This document shows, one piece after another, positions 8,014 to 16,258 of a DNA stretch of 44,456 bases (its first letter is position 1; every line of letters starts with the position of its first letter). This DNA comes from Acidobacteriota bacterium. Lineage in GTDB: Bacteria; Acidobacteriota; Vicinamibacteria; Vicinamibacterales; SCN-69-37. Where the stretch lies: the NCBI GenBank assembly GCA_005799825.1, contig SYFT01000009.1, forward strand, positions 1 to 44,456. Direction: 5' to 3'. The position numbers and the translations under genes were made by a program. The notes under the pieces are model-generated. The model made no database searches, was not told where the DNA came from, and saw nothing but the letters and a program-made list of their open reading frames with translations.

Positions 8014-9451
8014 CCTGTCGGGCGCGCCGCGCCTCTTCGCGCATCTGTACGCTCATGGACGTCGTGCCGGTGACTACGCCACGGCACGCCGAGGCGCCGC
8101 AGTGGCATGCGAACGCTTCGGTCTCGTCGTTGCAGAACTGGGCGTAGTCGAGGGTGAGTTCCTCGCCCGCGCCGATGTCGCGCAAGGCCAGTACATTGAG
8201 GCCGTCGTAGCCGGTGTTGGGCGCGCACGAGTGGTTCTGCGGCGCCCAATCGTGCGGATTCTCCGACCAGAGAATATAGACCTCGTCTGAGAGGGGATAC
8301 GCGTACTGCGCAAAAGTCTGCCGGTCGCGGGCTTCCCATGTCTCCTGCACCCAACGGCGAGTCACGATGCGCTGCGAGCGTTCCTCGCCGACAAAGACGA
8401 TCTCGCCTAGGCGAATCGTGCGCACCGCCTCGATCCCCAGGCCGCCGTTTCTGGTGCGTACGGCGAAGGGTCGTTGCTGCGCGGCGTGGCGGGCGAGACC
8501 TTCGCGGATGATGTGTCGGAGGAAATTCGCACCGCCGAAGCCGTCGTGCTGCAGGATGTAGTCGGCCGTGCCGTAGAACCCTTCCGGATAAAAGACCGAG
8601 CAACTGAAGTTGGCGTCGAGCACACTGGGCACGCCCTCGCGGTCGAGGCGGAAGTCCATCCGGCTGTAGCCTGTGCCGCCGAAGGTCAGAAAGACGCGGC
8701 GCCCAGCGTCAATCAGCACCGCCTCGAGTTCGGCATCGCCGACCGAGATATTGGCCTCGGGATGGTACTGCGCATTTTTCAAGTCGTAGGTCTTGAATTG
8801 TTCGCCGGGCGGGAAGCGGTATTCGATCGGTCGAAACGCCAGCGGTACCTTCGGGTTCGCAGGATCCGAGGCGACAAGCACCGAGAACTCACGTCCGTCG
8901 AGGAATTCCTCGATGAGGACCGTGTCGTACTGTTCCAGCAGAGCGGCGGCTTTAGCTTCGAGGGCGCCTGTGTCCGCGCAGAGGCTGGCGGCGTCGATGC
9001 CGAATGAGTCGCCGCCTTCACCCGGTTTCACGAACAGCGGAAACCGCAGCGAGGCTGCCGCGTGCACCACGTCGGCCGCCGATCGCGCAGCCACATGCGG
9101 CGGCGTGCGAACCATCGCGTAGCGCGCGACGACCTTCAACATCTCTTTGCCCGTTTCATAGCGGGCGGCGGGCGGGCCCGTGTACGGCAGCCCCAGGCTG
9201 TCGAGCGAGTGGATGACATCAATCGAGGGCACGTCCCAGTCGAGATGCCCCTCGCAGAGGTTCACGAAGATGTCGTAACCCTTCTTCTTGGCGTGACTCA
9301 GCTGAGCGTAGACGGTGGCCTTGTTCAGGAACAGGTTGGTGAACGACCATTCCGGAATCAGGGGCGAAAGGTCGCGTGGCGGGTCGTGGGTGGCGTACTC
9401 CTTCAGCAGCTCTGATTTGGCATACGACGGCTGAAGCACACACACGTTCAT
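7985..9451 (-). CDS. ATP-grasp ligase fused to a C-terminal SET methyltransferase domain
   Basis: 488 aa with two domains. Residues 1 to about 325 form a D-Ala-D-Ala-ligase-like ATP-grasp enzyme: NLCEG (64-68), ATP-binding Lys in FVKPGEGGDSFG (140-151), IEEFLDGREF (180-189), metal-binding Asp in MDFRLD (265-270) and VLDAN (277-281), where Ddl proteins usually have Glu-x-Asn. Residues about 330-458 form a SET domain: GGLGIEAV (336-343, motif I), NHSCAPN (406-412), GEELTLDY (429-436) and a post-SET Cys cluster C-x-C-x4-C (449, 451, 456) that normally binds zinc. ATP-grasp enzymes join a carboxylate to an amine using ATP; SET domains methylate lysine side chains. The obvious inference is ligation followed by N-methylation of a peptide, protein tail or amino metabolite. 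Last gene of a three-gene operon; its ATG overlaps the previous stop (ATGA). Confidence 0.88.
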   Translation of the reverse strand: MNVCVLQPSYAKSELLKEYATHDPPRDLSPLIPEWSFTNLFLNKATVYAQLSHAKKKGYDIFVNLCEGHLDWDVPSIDVIHSLDSLGLPYTGPPAARYETGKEMLKVVARYAMVRTPPHVAARSAADVVHAAASLRFPLFVKPGEGGDSFGIDAASLCADTGALEAKAAALLEQYDTVLIEEFLDGREFSVLVASDPANPKVPLAFRPIEYRFPPGEQFKTYDLKNAQYHPEANISVGDAELEAVLIDAGRRVFLTFGGTGYSRMDFRLDREGVPSVLDANFSCSVFYPEGFYGTADYILQHDGFGGANFLRHIIREGLARHAAQQRPFAVRTRNGGLGIEAVRTIRLGEIVFVGEERSQRIVTRRWVQETWEARDRQTFAQYAYPLSDEVYILWSENPHDWAPQNHSCAPNTGYDGLNVLALRDIGAGEELTLDYAQFCNDETEAFACHCGASACRGVVTGTTSMSVQMREEARRARQATDSDAGAA

Positions 9452-10512
9452 GATCGAAGCGTCCTGTCGAGTTGACGTCCGCGACCAGGGCGGTGGCGAG
9501 CCAGCGCGTCGGCTACGATCGTGTCCACAAATGACGCCATGGAGGTGCCGGAGTACTCCAGGATGCTGCCCACGGCTGATGTCACGTCTGCCGTCAGGCC
9601 GCAGTTGGCGTTGACTTCAAGCACAAGCGGGACGCCGGGGTCGCCGTCGTAGCGGATGTCTACGCGGGCGTAGCCGGTGCCGTCCACCGCCTGGACCGCG
9701 CGTCTGGCCAGGCTGGTCAGTTCGTCGTGCCAGGCGCCGGGCGCCGGTGCATACGAATACGCGTGGTCGTCGGTGCCTTCGGCCATAACGGTGTCGCTCG
9801 TCAGAAAGCGCTCTTCCACCGGAACGGACGCGTTGAACACGCGTTCGACGGGCGGGAGCGCGCGCAAGCCGTCCGGACGAGAGTGGTCGCCCAGTACTAA
9901 GACCGTGAACTCGCGCCCAGCCAGGAAGGGCTCAGCGATGAGGCGGCCATGTGTAAAGGCCTCCCGGGCCGCTCGCACCCCGTCCTCGACACTGGATGCG
10001 CGGCTTGAGGTCGTAATGCCGGCTGACCCGGCGGCCACGTCCGGCTTCACGAAGATGGGCCAGCCCAGCGTCTGCCCGGCGCGGCGGATGTCGGCCTTTA
10101 GGTTGCGGATGCGCACAAACGGCGTGGTCGGCACGCCTCTGGCGGCCAGGCGCCGCTTCATCGTGCCCTTGGAGGTGGAGATGTCGTAGAACCGCGATCG
10201 CGCCCCGGTAAACGGCACTCTGGCGGTCTCAAGGGCCTTGACGACCGACAACCCCGGGTACCCGTTCACGTCGTCTCCATCACACAGGTTCAGCACCACG
10301 ACGCGGCGGCGTTGCTGGTGCTCCCTGACCCGGCTGACCTCGATTTCGAGTGTGGACGCCGAGATAGCCACCCACTCCCACTCGCACCCGAGCGACCGCA
10401 TCCAGCCGTTGATCTCGGCGCGCACCGACGGGTCGTCGTATTCGGGGCTCGTCAGGCGGCCGTCGAATTCGGCATACGCGATGAACACCGACACAAATGG
10501 ACGAGTGTCCAT
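9448..10512 (-). CDS. D-Ala-D-Ala-ligase-like ATP-grasp enzyme
   Basis: 354 aa. ATP-grasp motifs are complete: VVVLNLCDG (71-79), IFVKPDVAAGSAG (153-165, ATP-binding Lys and Gly-rich loop), AEPFLAGREFTVLV (193-206), Asp in ARVDIRYD (282-289) and metal-binding Glu and Asn in VLEVNANCG (297-305). The N-terminus (DGRLTSPEYDDP, then RAEINGWM) matches the same place in the upstream gene, so the two look like tandem duplicates. It is probably not the cell-wall Ddl, because the usual Ddl signature GEDG is replaced by NLCDG and there are three such genes side by side. It should form an amide or peptide bond with ATP; the substrate is unknown. The start forms TGATG with the upstream stop and the stop forms ATGA with the downstream start, so translation is likely coupled. 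Confidence 0.87.
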   Translation of the reverse strand: MDTRPFVSVFIAYAEFDGRLTSPEYDDPSVRAEINGWMRSLGCEWEWVAISASTLEIEVSRVREHQQRRRVVVLNLCDGDDVNGYPGLSVVKALETARVPFTGARSRFYDISTSKGTMKRRLAARGVPTTPFVRIRNLKADIRRAGQTLGWPIFVKPDVAAGSAGITTSSRASSVEDGVRAAREAFTHGRLIAEPFLAGREFTVLVLGDHSRPDGLRALPPVERVFNASVPVEERFLTSDTVMAEGTDDHAYSYAPAPGAWHDELTSLARRAVQAVDGTGYARVDIRYDGDPGVPLVLEVNANCGLTADVTSAVGSILEYSGTSMASFVDTIVADALARHRPGRGRQLDRTLRS

Positions 10513-11585
10513 CAGCGGGTCATGCCATGTCGAAGGATGCGCTCAATGATCGGTGTCATGCGCTGTCCGCACAGATGAAGAATGCTACCCACAGTAGAAG
10601 AGTCGCTGGAGGATAAGCCGCACTGTGCGTTCACTTCAAGTACCAATAGCTGATTTGTGCGTGCATCGAGGCGGATGTCCACCCGCGCGTAACCTTCTCC
10701 ATCAACCGCGCGAAACGCGCGTCGCGCGATGTCGGCCAGCACGTGGCGCAGTTCAATCGGGGCAAGTTGATACCAATAATAGGGCTCGCCTGGTGGAATG
10801 GGGCGATCCACTTCGGGGAGTCCCCAATAACGTTCGAACGCGAGGAACCGTTCCTGCGCGGGCACGCGCGAGTCGAACACACGCTCGCCGGGCGTCAGCA
10901 CGAAGAGTCCGAGGGGCTCCATCAGGTCTTCCACCACGAGGACGGTGAATTCCCGTCCCTCAATGAAGGTCTCAATGAGCACGGCTTGGTCTTCGAAGGA
11001 CTGACCATGCAGGCCGGCGCGAACCGTCGTCACTTGCCGGTGCGCGGCTGCGCGGTCGCGCACCACGGAGTCCAGCTGGATGCCGTAGCTGCCGGCCGAG
11101 ACGTCGGGTTTGATGAAGAGCGGAAAGCGCAGGGTCTCTGCCGCGCGATCCACATCGGCGCCAGTACGTGTCAGCACCCAGGGGGCGGTGGGAACGCCGG
11201 CCGCCTGGAACCGGGTCTTGCTTGCGGCCTTGGAGGTGGTGACTCGGTAAAAATCCGCGCCCGCGCCAGTGAAGGGCACCGACTGTGCGGTGAGCGCCGT
11301 GACGACGTCAATCCCGGGAAAGCCGTCGGCGACCGTGCCGTCGCAGAGGTTGAGTACCATGACGTCCCCGGCACGAGACATGACGCTTGCGCGGGTTGCT
11401 TCAGCAGCTAAAGTATCCGCGGTAATGGGCACCCAGTCCCAGGCCCGGCCGAGGCCTTCCATCCAGCCTTCCACTTCCGCCCGGTATTCCGGCACGTCGT
11501 AATGCGGGCTGACCAGACGGCCGTCGTCAACCACATAGGGCACGAAGACCAGGACGCGGTTGGGGAGGGGAGTGATGGGACTCAC
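10512..11585 (-). CDS. D-Ala-D-Ala-ligase-like ATP-grasp enzyme, first gene of the operon
   Basis: 357 aa with a GTG start. Motifs: VMVLNLCDG (75-83), LFIKPDVSAGSYG (156-168), IETFIEGREFTVLV (204-217), RVDIRLD (301-307) and LVLEVNAQCG (314-323), so the residues for ATP and two metals are present. DGRLVSPHYDVP and AEVEGWM near the N-terminus match the next gene, and the C-terminal STVGSILHLCG matches its SAVGSILEYSG, which argues for a local duplication. The exact substrate is unknown. No good ribosome site or promoter is visible just upstream; the next 270 bp on this strand hold a broken kinase fragment. The operon may start within that fragment or further upstream under the opposite gene. 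Confidence 0.86.
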   Translation of the reverse strand: MSPITPLPNRVLVFVPYVVDDGRLVSPHYDVPEYRAEVEGWMEGLGRAWDWVPITADTLAAEATRASVMSRAGDVMVLNLCDGTVADGFPGIDVVTALTAQSVPFTGAGADFYRVTTSKAASKTRFQAAGVPTAPWVLTRTGADVDRAAETLRFPLFIKPDVSAGSYGIQLDSVVRDRAAAHRQVTTVRAGLHGQSFEDQAVLIETFIEGREFTVLVVEDLMEPLGLFVLTPGERVFDSRVPAQERFLAFERYWGLPEVDRPIPPGEPYYWYQLAPIELRHVLADIARRAFRAVDGEGYARVDIRLDARTNQLLVLEVNAQCGLSSSDSSTVGSILHLCGQRMTPIIERILRHGMTR

Positions 11586-11849
11586 GGCACCGAATTGGGC
11601 CGGCGTGAGATGTCCGCCATCCCGATGTCGACCTGGCGATCTTCGAGCGTGGAGAAGAATTGTCCCGCGCCGACCGCGAAGTGCGGGCGAATGGACACTC
11701 GCGATAAGTCTTCAAATCGCACAAGCACGTCACGCCCCAGTCGAGTATCCGTGCGCCCGACAGATCTCCCCCATGCCTCCCGCGCCAATCAAATTGGCGA
11801 TTTCATACGGCCCAAGACGGGTTCCAGCATTGAGTGATATGGGCGCCAG
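11582..11849 (-). pseudogene. N-terminal fragment of a Ser/Thr protein kinase, frameshifted
   Basis: On the minus strand from about 11849 the sequence reads LAPISLNAGTRLGPYEI, then LIGAGGMGEICRA, the N-lobe start of a PknB-type kinase with its Gly-rich loop. That frame stops within about 40 codons. A neighbouring frame continues with TDTRLGRDVLVRFEDLS, where kinases of this type have RDTRLGRDVAVKVL, so a frameshift separates the two halves. The beta-3 lysine is lost (VLVR), and nothing of the catalytic loop follows. It is a dead leftover upstream of the ATP-grasp operon. The last 40 residues before the stop at 11582 are not recognisable. Confidence 0.72.
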
Positions 11850-11914
11850 TAAATCTTAGCCGAGACTCAAACCTTTCGCTGAAGACTGACCGACGGATTC
11901 CGGATCCCGGTAAG

Positions 11915-14899
11915 ATGCGCTCCATGGTGCGCAAATGCATGCTGCTCGTCCTCGGTGCGATGGTCGCCGGCCTTGTCACGCAGGCTCAGCAGAAGCCTGC
12001 GGCCCCTCGCGCGACTGCCGCGGCGGCACCGATTGACGTTACGGTCAGCGAGGGCACCTCGATGTCGGTGTCGCTCTCGCCCGACGGTCGCACGCTTGCC
12101 GTCGACATGCAGGGCAGCATCTGGACCCTGCCTGCGTCGGGCGGCACAATGACGCGCATTACCGACCCGTTCAACGACGCGCGCCAGCCCATCTGGTCGC
12201 CCGACGGCCGCACGATCACGTATTTCGCCTACCGCGATGGCGGTTACGACATCTGGTCGATCAATCCTGACGGCTCGAAGCAGCGAAAGGTCACCTGGGG
12301 CACGTTCGACGATCGCGAACCGATCTGGTCGCACGACGGCACCCGGGTCGCATTCTCGTCAGACCGCGGCCACATGCTCGGCAGCGACTACAACATCTGG
12401 ATGCTCGACACGCGCTCGGGCGCCATCACGCAGATCACGAAGGCGCCCGGCGAAGACTTCATGCCGACCTGGTCTCCCGATGACACCGAAATTGCGTTCG
12501 TCTCTTCCCGCGACGCCTACGACGGCGTGTGGGTGATCAATGTGGCGACCGGCGCGGAGCGGAAGGTTCGCGCGGTGAAAGGCGCGCGCGTGGACGCGCC
12601 CTCGTGGGGGCCCGGCGGCCACTTGCTCTATCACGTGACCGCAGGCAACCAGACACGGTTCGAACTCGATGGTACGCCGGTGACCGGCGCCGAGAACGTA
12701 TTCGCGTTCCGCGCTTCGTGGGCCTCGCCCTCCGAGATCATCTACGTGTCGGACGGGAAGATTCGCAAGCGGTCGATCACCGGCCTGCCCATGCAGACCC
12801 TCGACTTTACCGCCACCATGCAGGTCACGCGTCCGCAGTACACCCGTCGGGTCCGCGACTTCACGTCGACGACGCCGCGCAAGGTCCTGGGCATCGTGCG
12901 GCCCGTGATTTCCCCCGATGGCACGCAGATCGCGTTTGCCGCCGTCGGCGATATCTACGTGATGCCGATTGGCGGCACGGCCGTCAACCTGACGAAAGAC
13001 GCGGCGCTCGACACCGACCCGTCGTGGTCTCCCGACGGCTCGTCGCTCGTCTACTCGTCCGACAGGGACAGCGAGCACTTGCAGTTATGGATTCGCGATA
13101 TGAAGATCGGACAGAGCCGTAAGGTGACCAACCTCGCGACCCAGCCGCAGGCGGCTTCGTTCTCGCCCGACGGCAGGCGCGTGGTGTTTTTTAATGTCGA
13201 TGGCATGTGGCGCGTGGCGGAAATGTCGATTCTGGATCTCGATACCGGGCGCGTGACTAGGATTCACGAGTCGCTGCCGCAGCCCGGAACCCCGACCTGG
13301 TCGCCCGACGGCACGCGCATCGCGCTGGCCGGCATTGCGCCCATGACGGTGCGTTTCCGCGAGGGCACCAACCAGGTGCAGACCATCTCTGCGTCGGGCG
13401 GCGATGTGAAGTGGTACGCGCCCATTCCGATGCTGTCAATCGACTCGCGCGGTGGTGGCGGGCCGGTGTGGTCGCCCGATGGCACCAAGATGGCCGCGAT
13501 CTACGAGGGCGTGCTATCGGTGTGGCCGGTTGCGGCAAGCGGCGAGCCGCAAGGCCCGCCGCGGCGCGTGACCGCCGAGAGCGCGCATGCGCCAAGCTGG
13601 CAGGGCGACTCGCGGCACATTCTGTATCAGTCGCTGGATCAGTTGCGCATCGTTGATATTGAGACGGGCGAGACCAGGACCGTGCCGTTCACCCTCACGT
13701 GGACGCCGGCGATTCCCACGACGCGCACGATGATTCACGCCGGCCGCCTGCTCGATATGAAAAGCGCCGAGCCTCGCACCAACATGGACATCACGGTCGT
13801 TGGCAACACCATCGTCTCGGTGGTGGCCCACGCTGCGGCCAACCACGTCGGGGCTGCGGTGGTCGATGCGTCTCATCTGACGGTCATGCCCGGCCTGGTG
13901 GAGTTTCACTCGCACCTGCAGAAGGACTACGGCGAATCGCAGGGCCGCGCGTGGCTGGCGTTTGGTATCACCACGGTGCGAAGCCCCGGCAACACGCCCT
14001 ACGAAGCGGTCGAAGACCGGGAAGCCAACGAGGCCGGCGTCCGGTGGGGCCCGCGTGTCTACGGCACCGGCTACCTGATGGAGTGGAACCGTGTCTATTA
14101 CAAGATGGGCATCGCCATTTCGAACGTGAGCCAGTTCGAGATGGAACTGCAGCGCGCCAGGGTGCTGGAGCACGACCTCATCAAGAGCTACGTGCGCCTT
14201 CCTGACTTGCAGCAGAAGCGCATGGTGGAATTTGCGCACAACATTGGCGTGCCGGTGGCCACGCATGAGATCTGGCCGGCGTCGCTTGTCGGCGTCGACA
14301 ACACCGAGCACACTGCGGCGACGAGTCGCCGGGGCTACTCGCCGAAGCAGGCGACGCTCCAGACCGCCTACCAGGACGTGGTGCAGTTGTTCGGTCAGAG
14401 CCAGCGCATCTTCTGCCCGATGATCCCGAGCAGTGGCGCGCGCAAGCTCTTCGAAGATGATCCCGCGCTGAAGCTCGACCCGCGCTTCACGGTCTATCCG
14501 GAGTGGATCCAGCGGCAGGTGGCGGCGCAGCCCAACGCCCCGGCCCCGAGCGGCGGTGTGAATCCCACCGGCGGTCACGGCAAGATGGTGCTCGACATCA
14601 TGAGAGCGGGCGGGCTGGTCGTCGCCGGTACCGACACGCCGAATGGCGTGAACCTGCACGGCGAGTTGCTGTCGTACCGCATGGCGGGCATGGCCCCGTT
14701 CGACATCCTCAAGACCGCGACCGTCAATCCCGCCCAGGCGCTGGGGCTGCAGGCCGGCACGATCGAAGCCGGCAAGCTTGCCGACATCATCATGATCGAT
14801 GGGGACCCGCTCGCCAACATTGCCAACACCGTCAAGGTGCGCAAGGTGATGGCGAACGGCCGCATGCATGACGTGGCACAGTTGATCGCGCCAAAGTGA
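11915..14899 (+). CDS. Secreted TolB-like beta-propeller fused to amidohydrolase
   Basis: 994 aa from ATG 11915, which is followed by a signal peptide ([20 protein letters not shown], then VTQAQQ); the frame stays open 81 nt further upstream, but that part is not signal-like. Residues about 40-600 hold WD40-like (PD40) propeller repeats, each with WSPDG-type motifs ([64 protein letters not shown]). From about 600 an amidohydrolase follows, with [13 protein letters not shown] (the HxH metal motif near residue 663), a GTDTPNG motif and the C-terminal [14 protein letters not shown] typical of imidazolonepropionase-like enzymes. It probably hydrolyses a peptide or cyclic amide in the periplasm; the propeller may bind the substrate. 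The substrate is not predictable. Confidence 0.88.
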   Translation: MRSMVRKCMLLVLGAMVAGLVTQAQQKPAAPRATAAAAPIDVTVSEGTSMSVSLSPDGRTLAVDMQGSIWTLPASGGTMTRITDPFNDARQPIWSPDGRTITYFAYRDGGYDIWSINPDGSKQRKVTWGTFDDREPIWSHDGTRVAFSSDRGHMLGSDYNIWMLDTRSGAITQITKAPGEDFMPTWSPDDTEIAFVSSRDAYDGVWVINVATGAERKVRAVKGARVDAPSWGPGGHLLYHVTAGNQTRFELDGTPVTGAENVFAFRASWASPSEIIYVSDGKIRKRSITGLPMQTLDFTATMQVTRPQYTRRVRDFTSTTPRKVLGIVRPVISPDGTQIAFAAVGDIYVMPIGGTAVNLTKDAALDTDPSWSPDGSSLVYSSDRDSEHLQLWIRDMKIGQSRKVTNLATQPQAASFSPDGRRVVFFNVDGMWRVAEMSILDLDTGRVTRIHESLPQPGTPTWSPDGTRIALAGIAPMTVRFREGTNQVQTISASGGDVKWYAPIPMLSIDSRGGGGPVWSPDGTKMAAIYEGVLSVWPVAASGEPQGPPRRVTAESAHAPSWQGDSRHILYQSLDQLRIVDIETGETRTVPFTLTWTPAIPTTRTMIHAGRLLDMKSAEPRTNMDITVVGNTIVSVVAHAAANHVGAAVVDASHLTVMPGLVEFHSHLQKDYGESQGRAWLAFGITTVRSPGNTPYEAVEDREANEAGVRWGPRVYGTGYLMEWNRVYYKMGIAISNVSQFEMELQRARVLEHDLIKSYVRLPDLQQKRMVEFAHNIGVPVATHEIWPASLVGVDNTEHTAATSRRGYSPKQATLQTAYQDVVQLFGQSQRIFCPMIPSSGARKLFEDDPALKLDPRFTVYPEWIQRQVAAQPNAPAPSGGVNPTGGHGKMVLDIMRAGGLVVAGTDTPNGVNLHGELLSYRMAGMAPFDILKTATVNPAQALGLQAGTIEAGKLADIIMIDGDPLANIANTVKVRKVMANGRMHDVAQLIAPK

Positions 14900-14918
14900 T
14901 AGACTCTTCAATCCTCCA

Positions 14919-15392
14919 ATGGCACCTTCACTGTCCACTCTTCCAGTCCTGCTCCGGAGAGAAATTGAGGCACGAATCCTGGCTCCGGTGGTCGACGCCA
15001 TGGCCGCGGAATTTGGACGCGAACGGATAATCGAGATCCTCCGCGATACCATCATCAAGGTGGCGCGTGAACAGGGGGCTGAGTTGGCAAAAGCGCGCGG
15101 ATCCAACGCCCTTGAAGAGTTTGCCGACGCGACGATGGCGTGGACCTCAGGTGACGCGCTCACGATCGAAGTGATCGAACACAGTGCCGATCGTTATGAC
15201 TTCAATGTGACGCGTTGTCGCTACGCCGAAATGTATCGCGACCTGGGCATCCCGGAGCTCGGCGCCGTGCTCTCCTGCAACCGTGACTTCTCGTTGATTG
15301 AGGGCTACAACGCAGACATCACCCTCACGCGCGAAACGACGATCATGGGCGGCGCGTCGGCCTGTAAATTCAGGTACCGGCAGAAAACCTAG
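14919..15392 (+). CDS. L-2-amino-thiazoline-4-carboxylate hydrolase family protein
   Basis: 157 aa, the usual length for this small family. The C-terminal half carries the family signature: [40 protein letters not shown] and [13 protein letters not shown], with conserved Cys, His/Arg and Asp residues. The founding member opens the thiazoline ring of ATC in L-cysteine production, but most homologues are uncharacterised, so the substrate here is open. It starts 19 nt after the propeller-amidohydrolase stop and may share its transcript. No signal peptide. Confidence 0.8.
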   Translation: MAPSLSTLPVLLRREIEARILAPVVDAMAAEFGRERIIEILRDTIIKVAREQGAELAKARGSNALEEFADATMAWTSGDALTIEVIEHSADRYDFNVTRCRYAEMYRDLGIPELGAVLSCNRDFSLIEGYNADITLTRETTIMGGASACKFRYRQKT

Positions 15393-15414
15393 TTAGCGCG
15401 GCCACTTTCGCCTA

Positions 15415-15443
15415 TTGATCGCCACTGGCAAGTTAGGTATACT
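15415..15443 (+). promoter_or_regulatory. Sigma70-type promoter of the imuA-imuB-dnaE2 operon
   Basis: TTGATC (-35, 15415-15420) and TATACT (-10, 15438-15443) are separated by exactly 17 nt. The predicted start of transcription is near 15450, about 29 nt before the imuA ATG. It is the best-formed promoter I found in the window. Confidence 0.7.
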
Positions 15444-15452
15444 CACGGCCAG

Positions 15453-15474
15453 AAAGCGAAAATAAAGCGAAAAT
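15453..15474 (+). repeat. Tandem 11-bp direct repeat AAAGCGAAAAT in the imuA leader
   Basis: Two perfect adjacent copies of aaagcgaaaat (15453-15463 and 15464-15474) lie between the predicted transcription start and the ATG at 15479. The 11-nt period places both copies on one face of the helix. The position is where an SOS repressor would block transcription. The sequence is not a classic LexA box (neither CTG-N10-CAG nor GAAC-N4-GTTC), so the binding protein is unknown. No Shine-Dalgarno sequence lies in this leader. Confidence 0.6.
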
Positions 15475-15478
15475 TATC

Positions 15479-16258
15479 ATGGCGTCAGTCGCGCTCTCCC
15501 GCCTCACTACACTGCTGCAAGCCAGGAAACTTGATGGCACGCTCACCCGGCCGCTCAGCACCGGGTTGCCCACAACCAGCACAGGCGTAGAGGCTCTGGA
15601 TCAGGCCCTTTCACCCGGTGCTCAAAAAACTGGTTGGCCGCGGGGCCATGTGTCCGAAATTGTTGGCCCCGCCTCGTCTGGCCGCACCAGCGTGGTGATG
15701 GCCGCGCTGGCCGCAGTCACGGCGCGCGACGGGGTAGTGGCCCTGGTGGATGTGGCCGACCGCTTCGACCCGGCGAGCGCGGCTGATGCGGGCGTGAATC
15801 TGGATCGCCTGTTGTGGGTGCGCGGACCCAACATGACGTGGGGCGCTCCGCACAGCATCGTGGGCGATCTCGCAGTACGCCGTGGCCTGCGCGCGTTTGA
15901 TCTGACTGTGCGCGCGGGTGGGTTTGCCGTAGTGGTGCTCGATCTGGCGGATGTGCCCGAACGCATGGTGCGCACCTTGCCCGCGTCCACCTGGTTACGA
16001 CTGGCGCATGTGATTGAAGGTCGCGACACCGTGGGGCTCTTGGTGGGCACCACGCCGATGGGGCGCAGTGCGGGGGGAGTCTCACTGGCCTTGCATGGCG
16101 CCGGGCAATGGGCCGGCACCAGCGTGCAGAGCCGCCGATTGTCAGGCGTGGCGGTGCAGGCACGAGTCAGTCGAAGCGCCATGCAGATGAAGGTGGCGAG
16201 CCACGCGTCAGGAAAGGCGGCCTCGTCATGTTTCTTTGCCTCGTCCGAGATTCGCTGA
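15479..16258 (+). CDS. imuA: ImuA, RecA/SulA-like protein of the mutasome
   Basis: 259 aa. The layout is that of ImuA: a start with TSTGVEALDQAL, then GWPRGHVSEIVGPASSGRTSV, a RecA-like Walker A region, then VVVLDLADVPE near residue 160 as Walker B. ImuA works with ImuB and DnaE2 in translesion synthesis after DNA damage and helps recruit the polymerase. Gene order imuA-imuB-dnaE2 supports the call. It is driven by the promoter just upstream and overlaps imuB by 31 nt. The C-terminal 30 residues are Ser/Ala-rich and lack a clear fold. Confidence 0.85.
   Translation: MASVALSRLTTLLQARKLDGTLTRPLSTGLPTTSTGVEALDQALSPGAQKTGWPRGHVSEIVGPASSGRTSVVMAALAAVTARDGVVALVDVADRFDPASAADAGVNLDRLLWVRGPNMTWGAPHSIVGDLAVRRGLRAFDLTVRAGGFAVVVLDLADVPERMVRTLPASTWLRLAHVIEGRDTVGLLVGTTPMGRSAGGVSLALHGAGQWAGTSVQSRRLSGVAVQARVSRSAMQMKVASHASGKAASSCFFASSEIR

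Noticed and set aside
13514-15163. 549-codon minus-strand frame opposite the amidohydrolase and ATC-hydrolase genes
   Set aside because: High-GC genes often leave long open antisense frames. It is rich in His, Arg and Gly without any motif, while the plus strand carries two recognisable families.
15453-15474. Classic LexA box upstream of imuA
   Set aside because: Neither CTG-N10-CAG nor GAAC-N4-GTTC is present; only the unnamed direct repeat can be supported.
15453-15474. CRISPR-like repeat
   Set aside because: The two copies are adjacent with no spacer, there are only two, and no cas genes lie in the window. No array was seen anywhere else.
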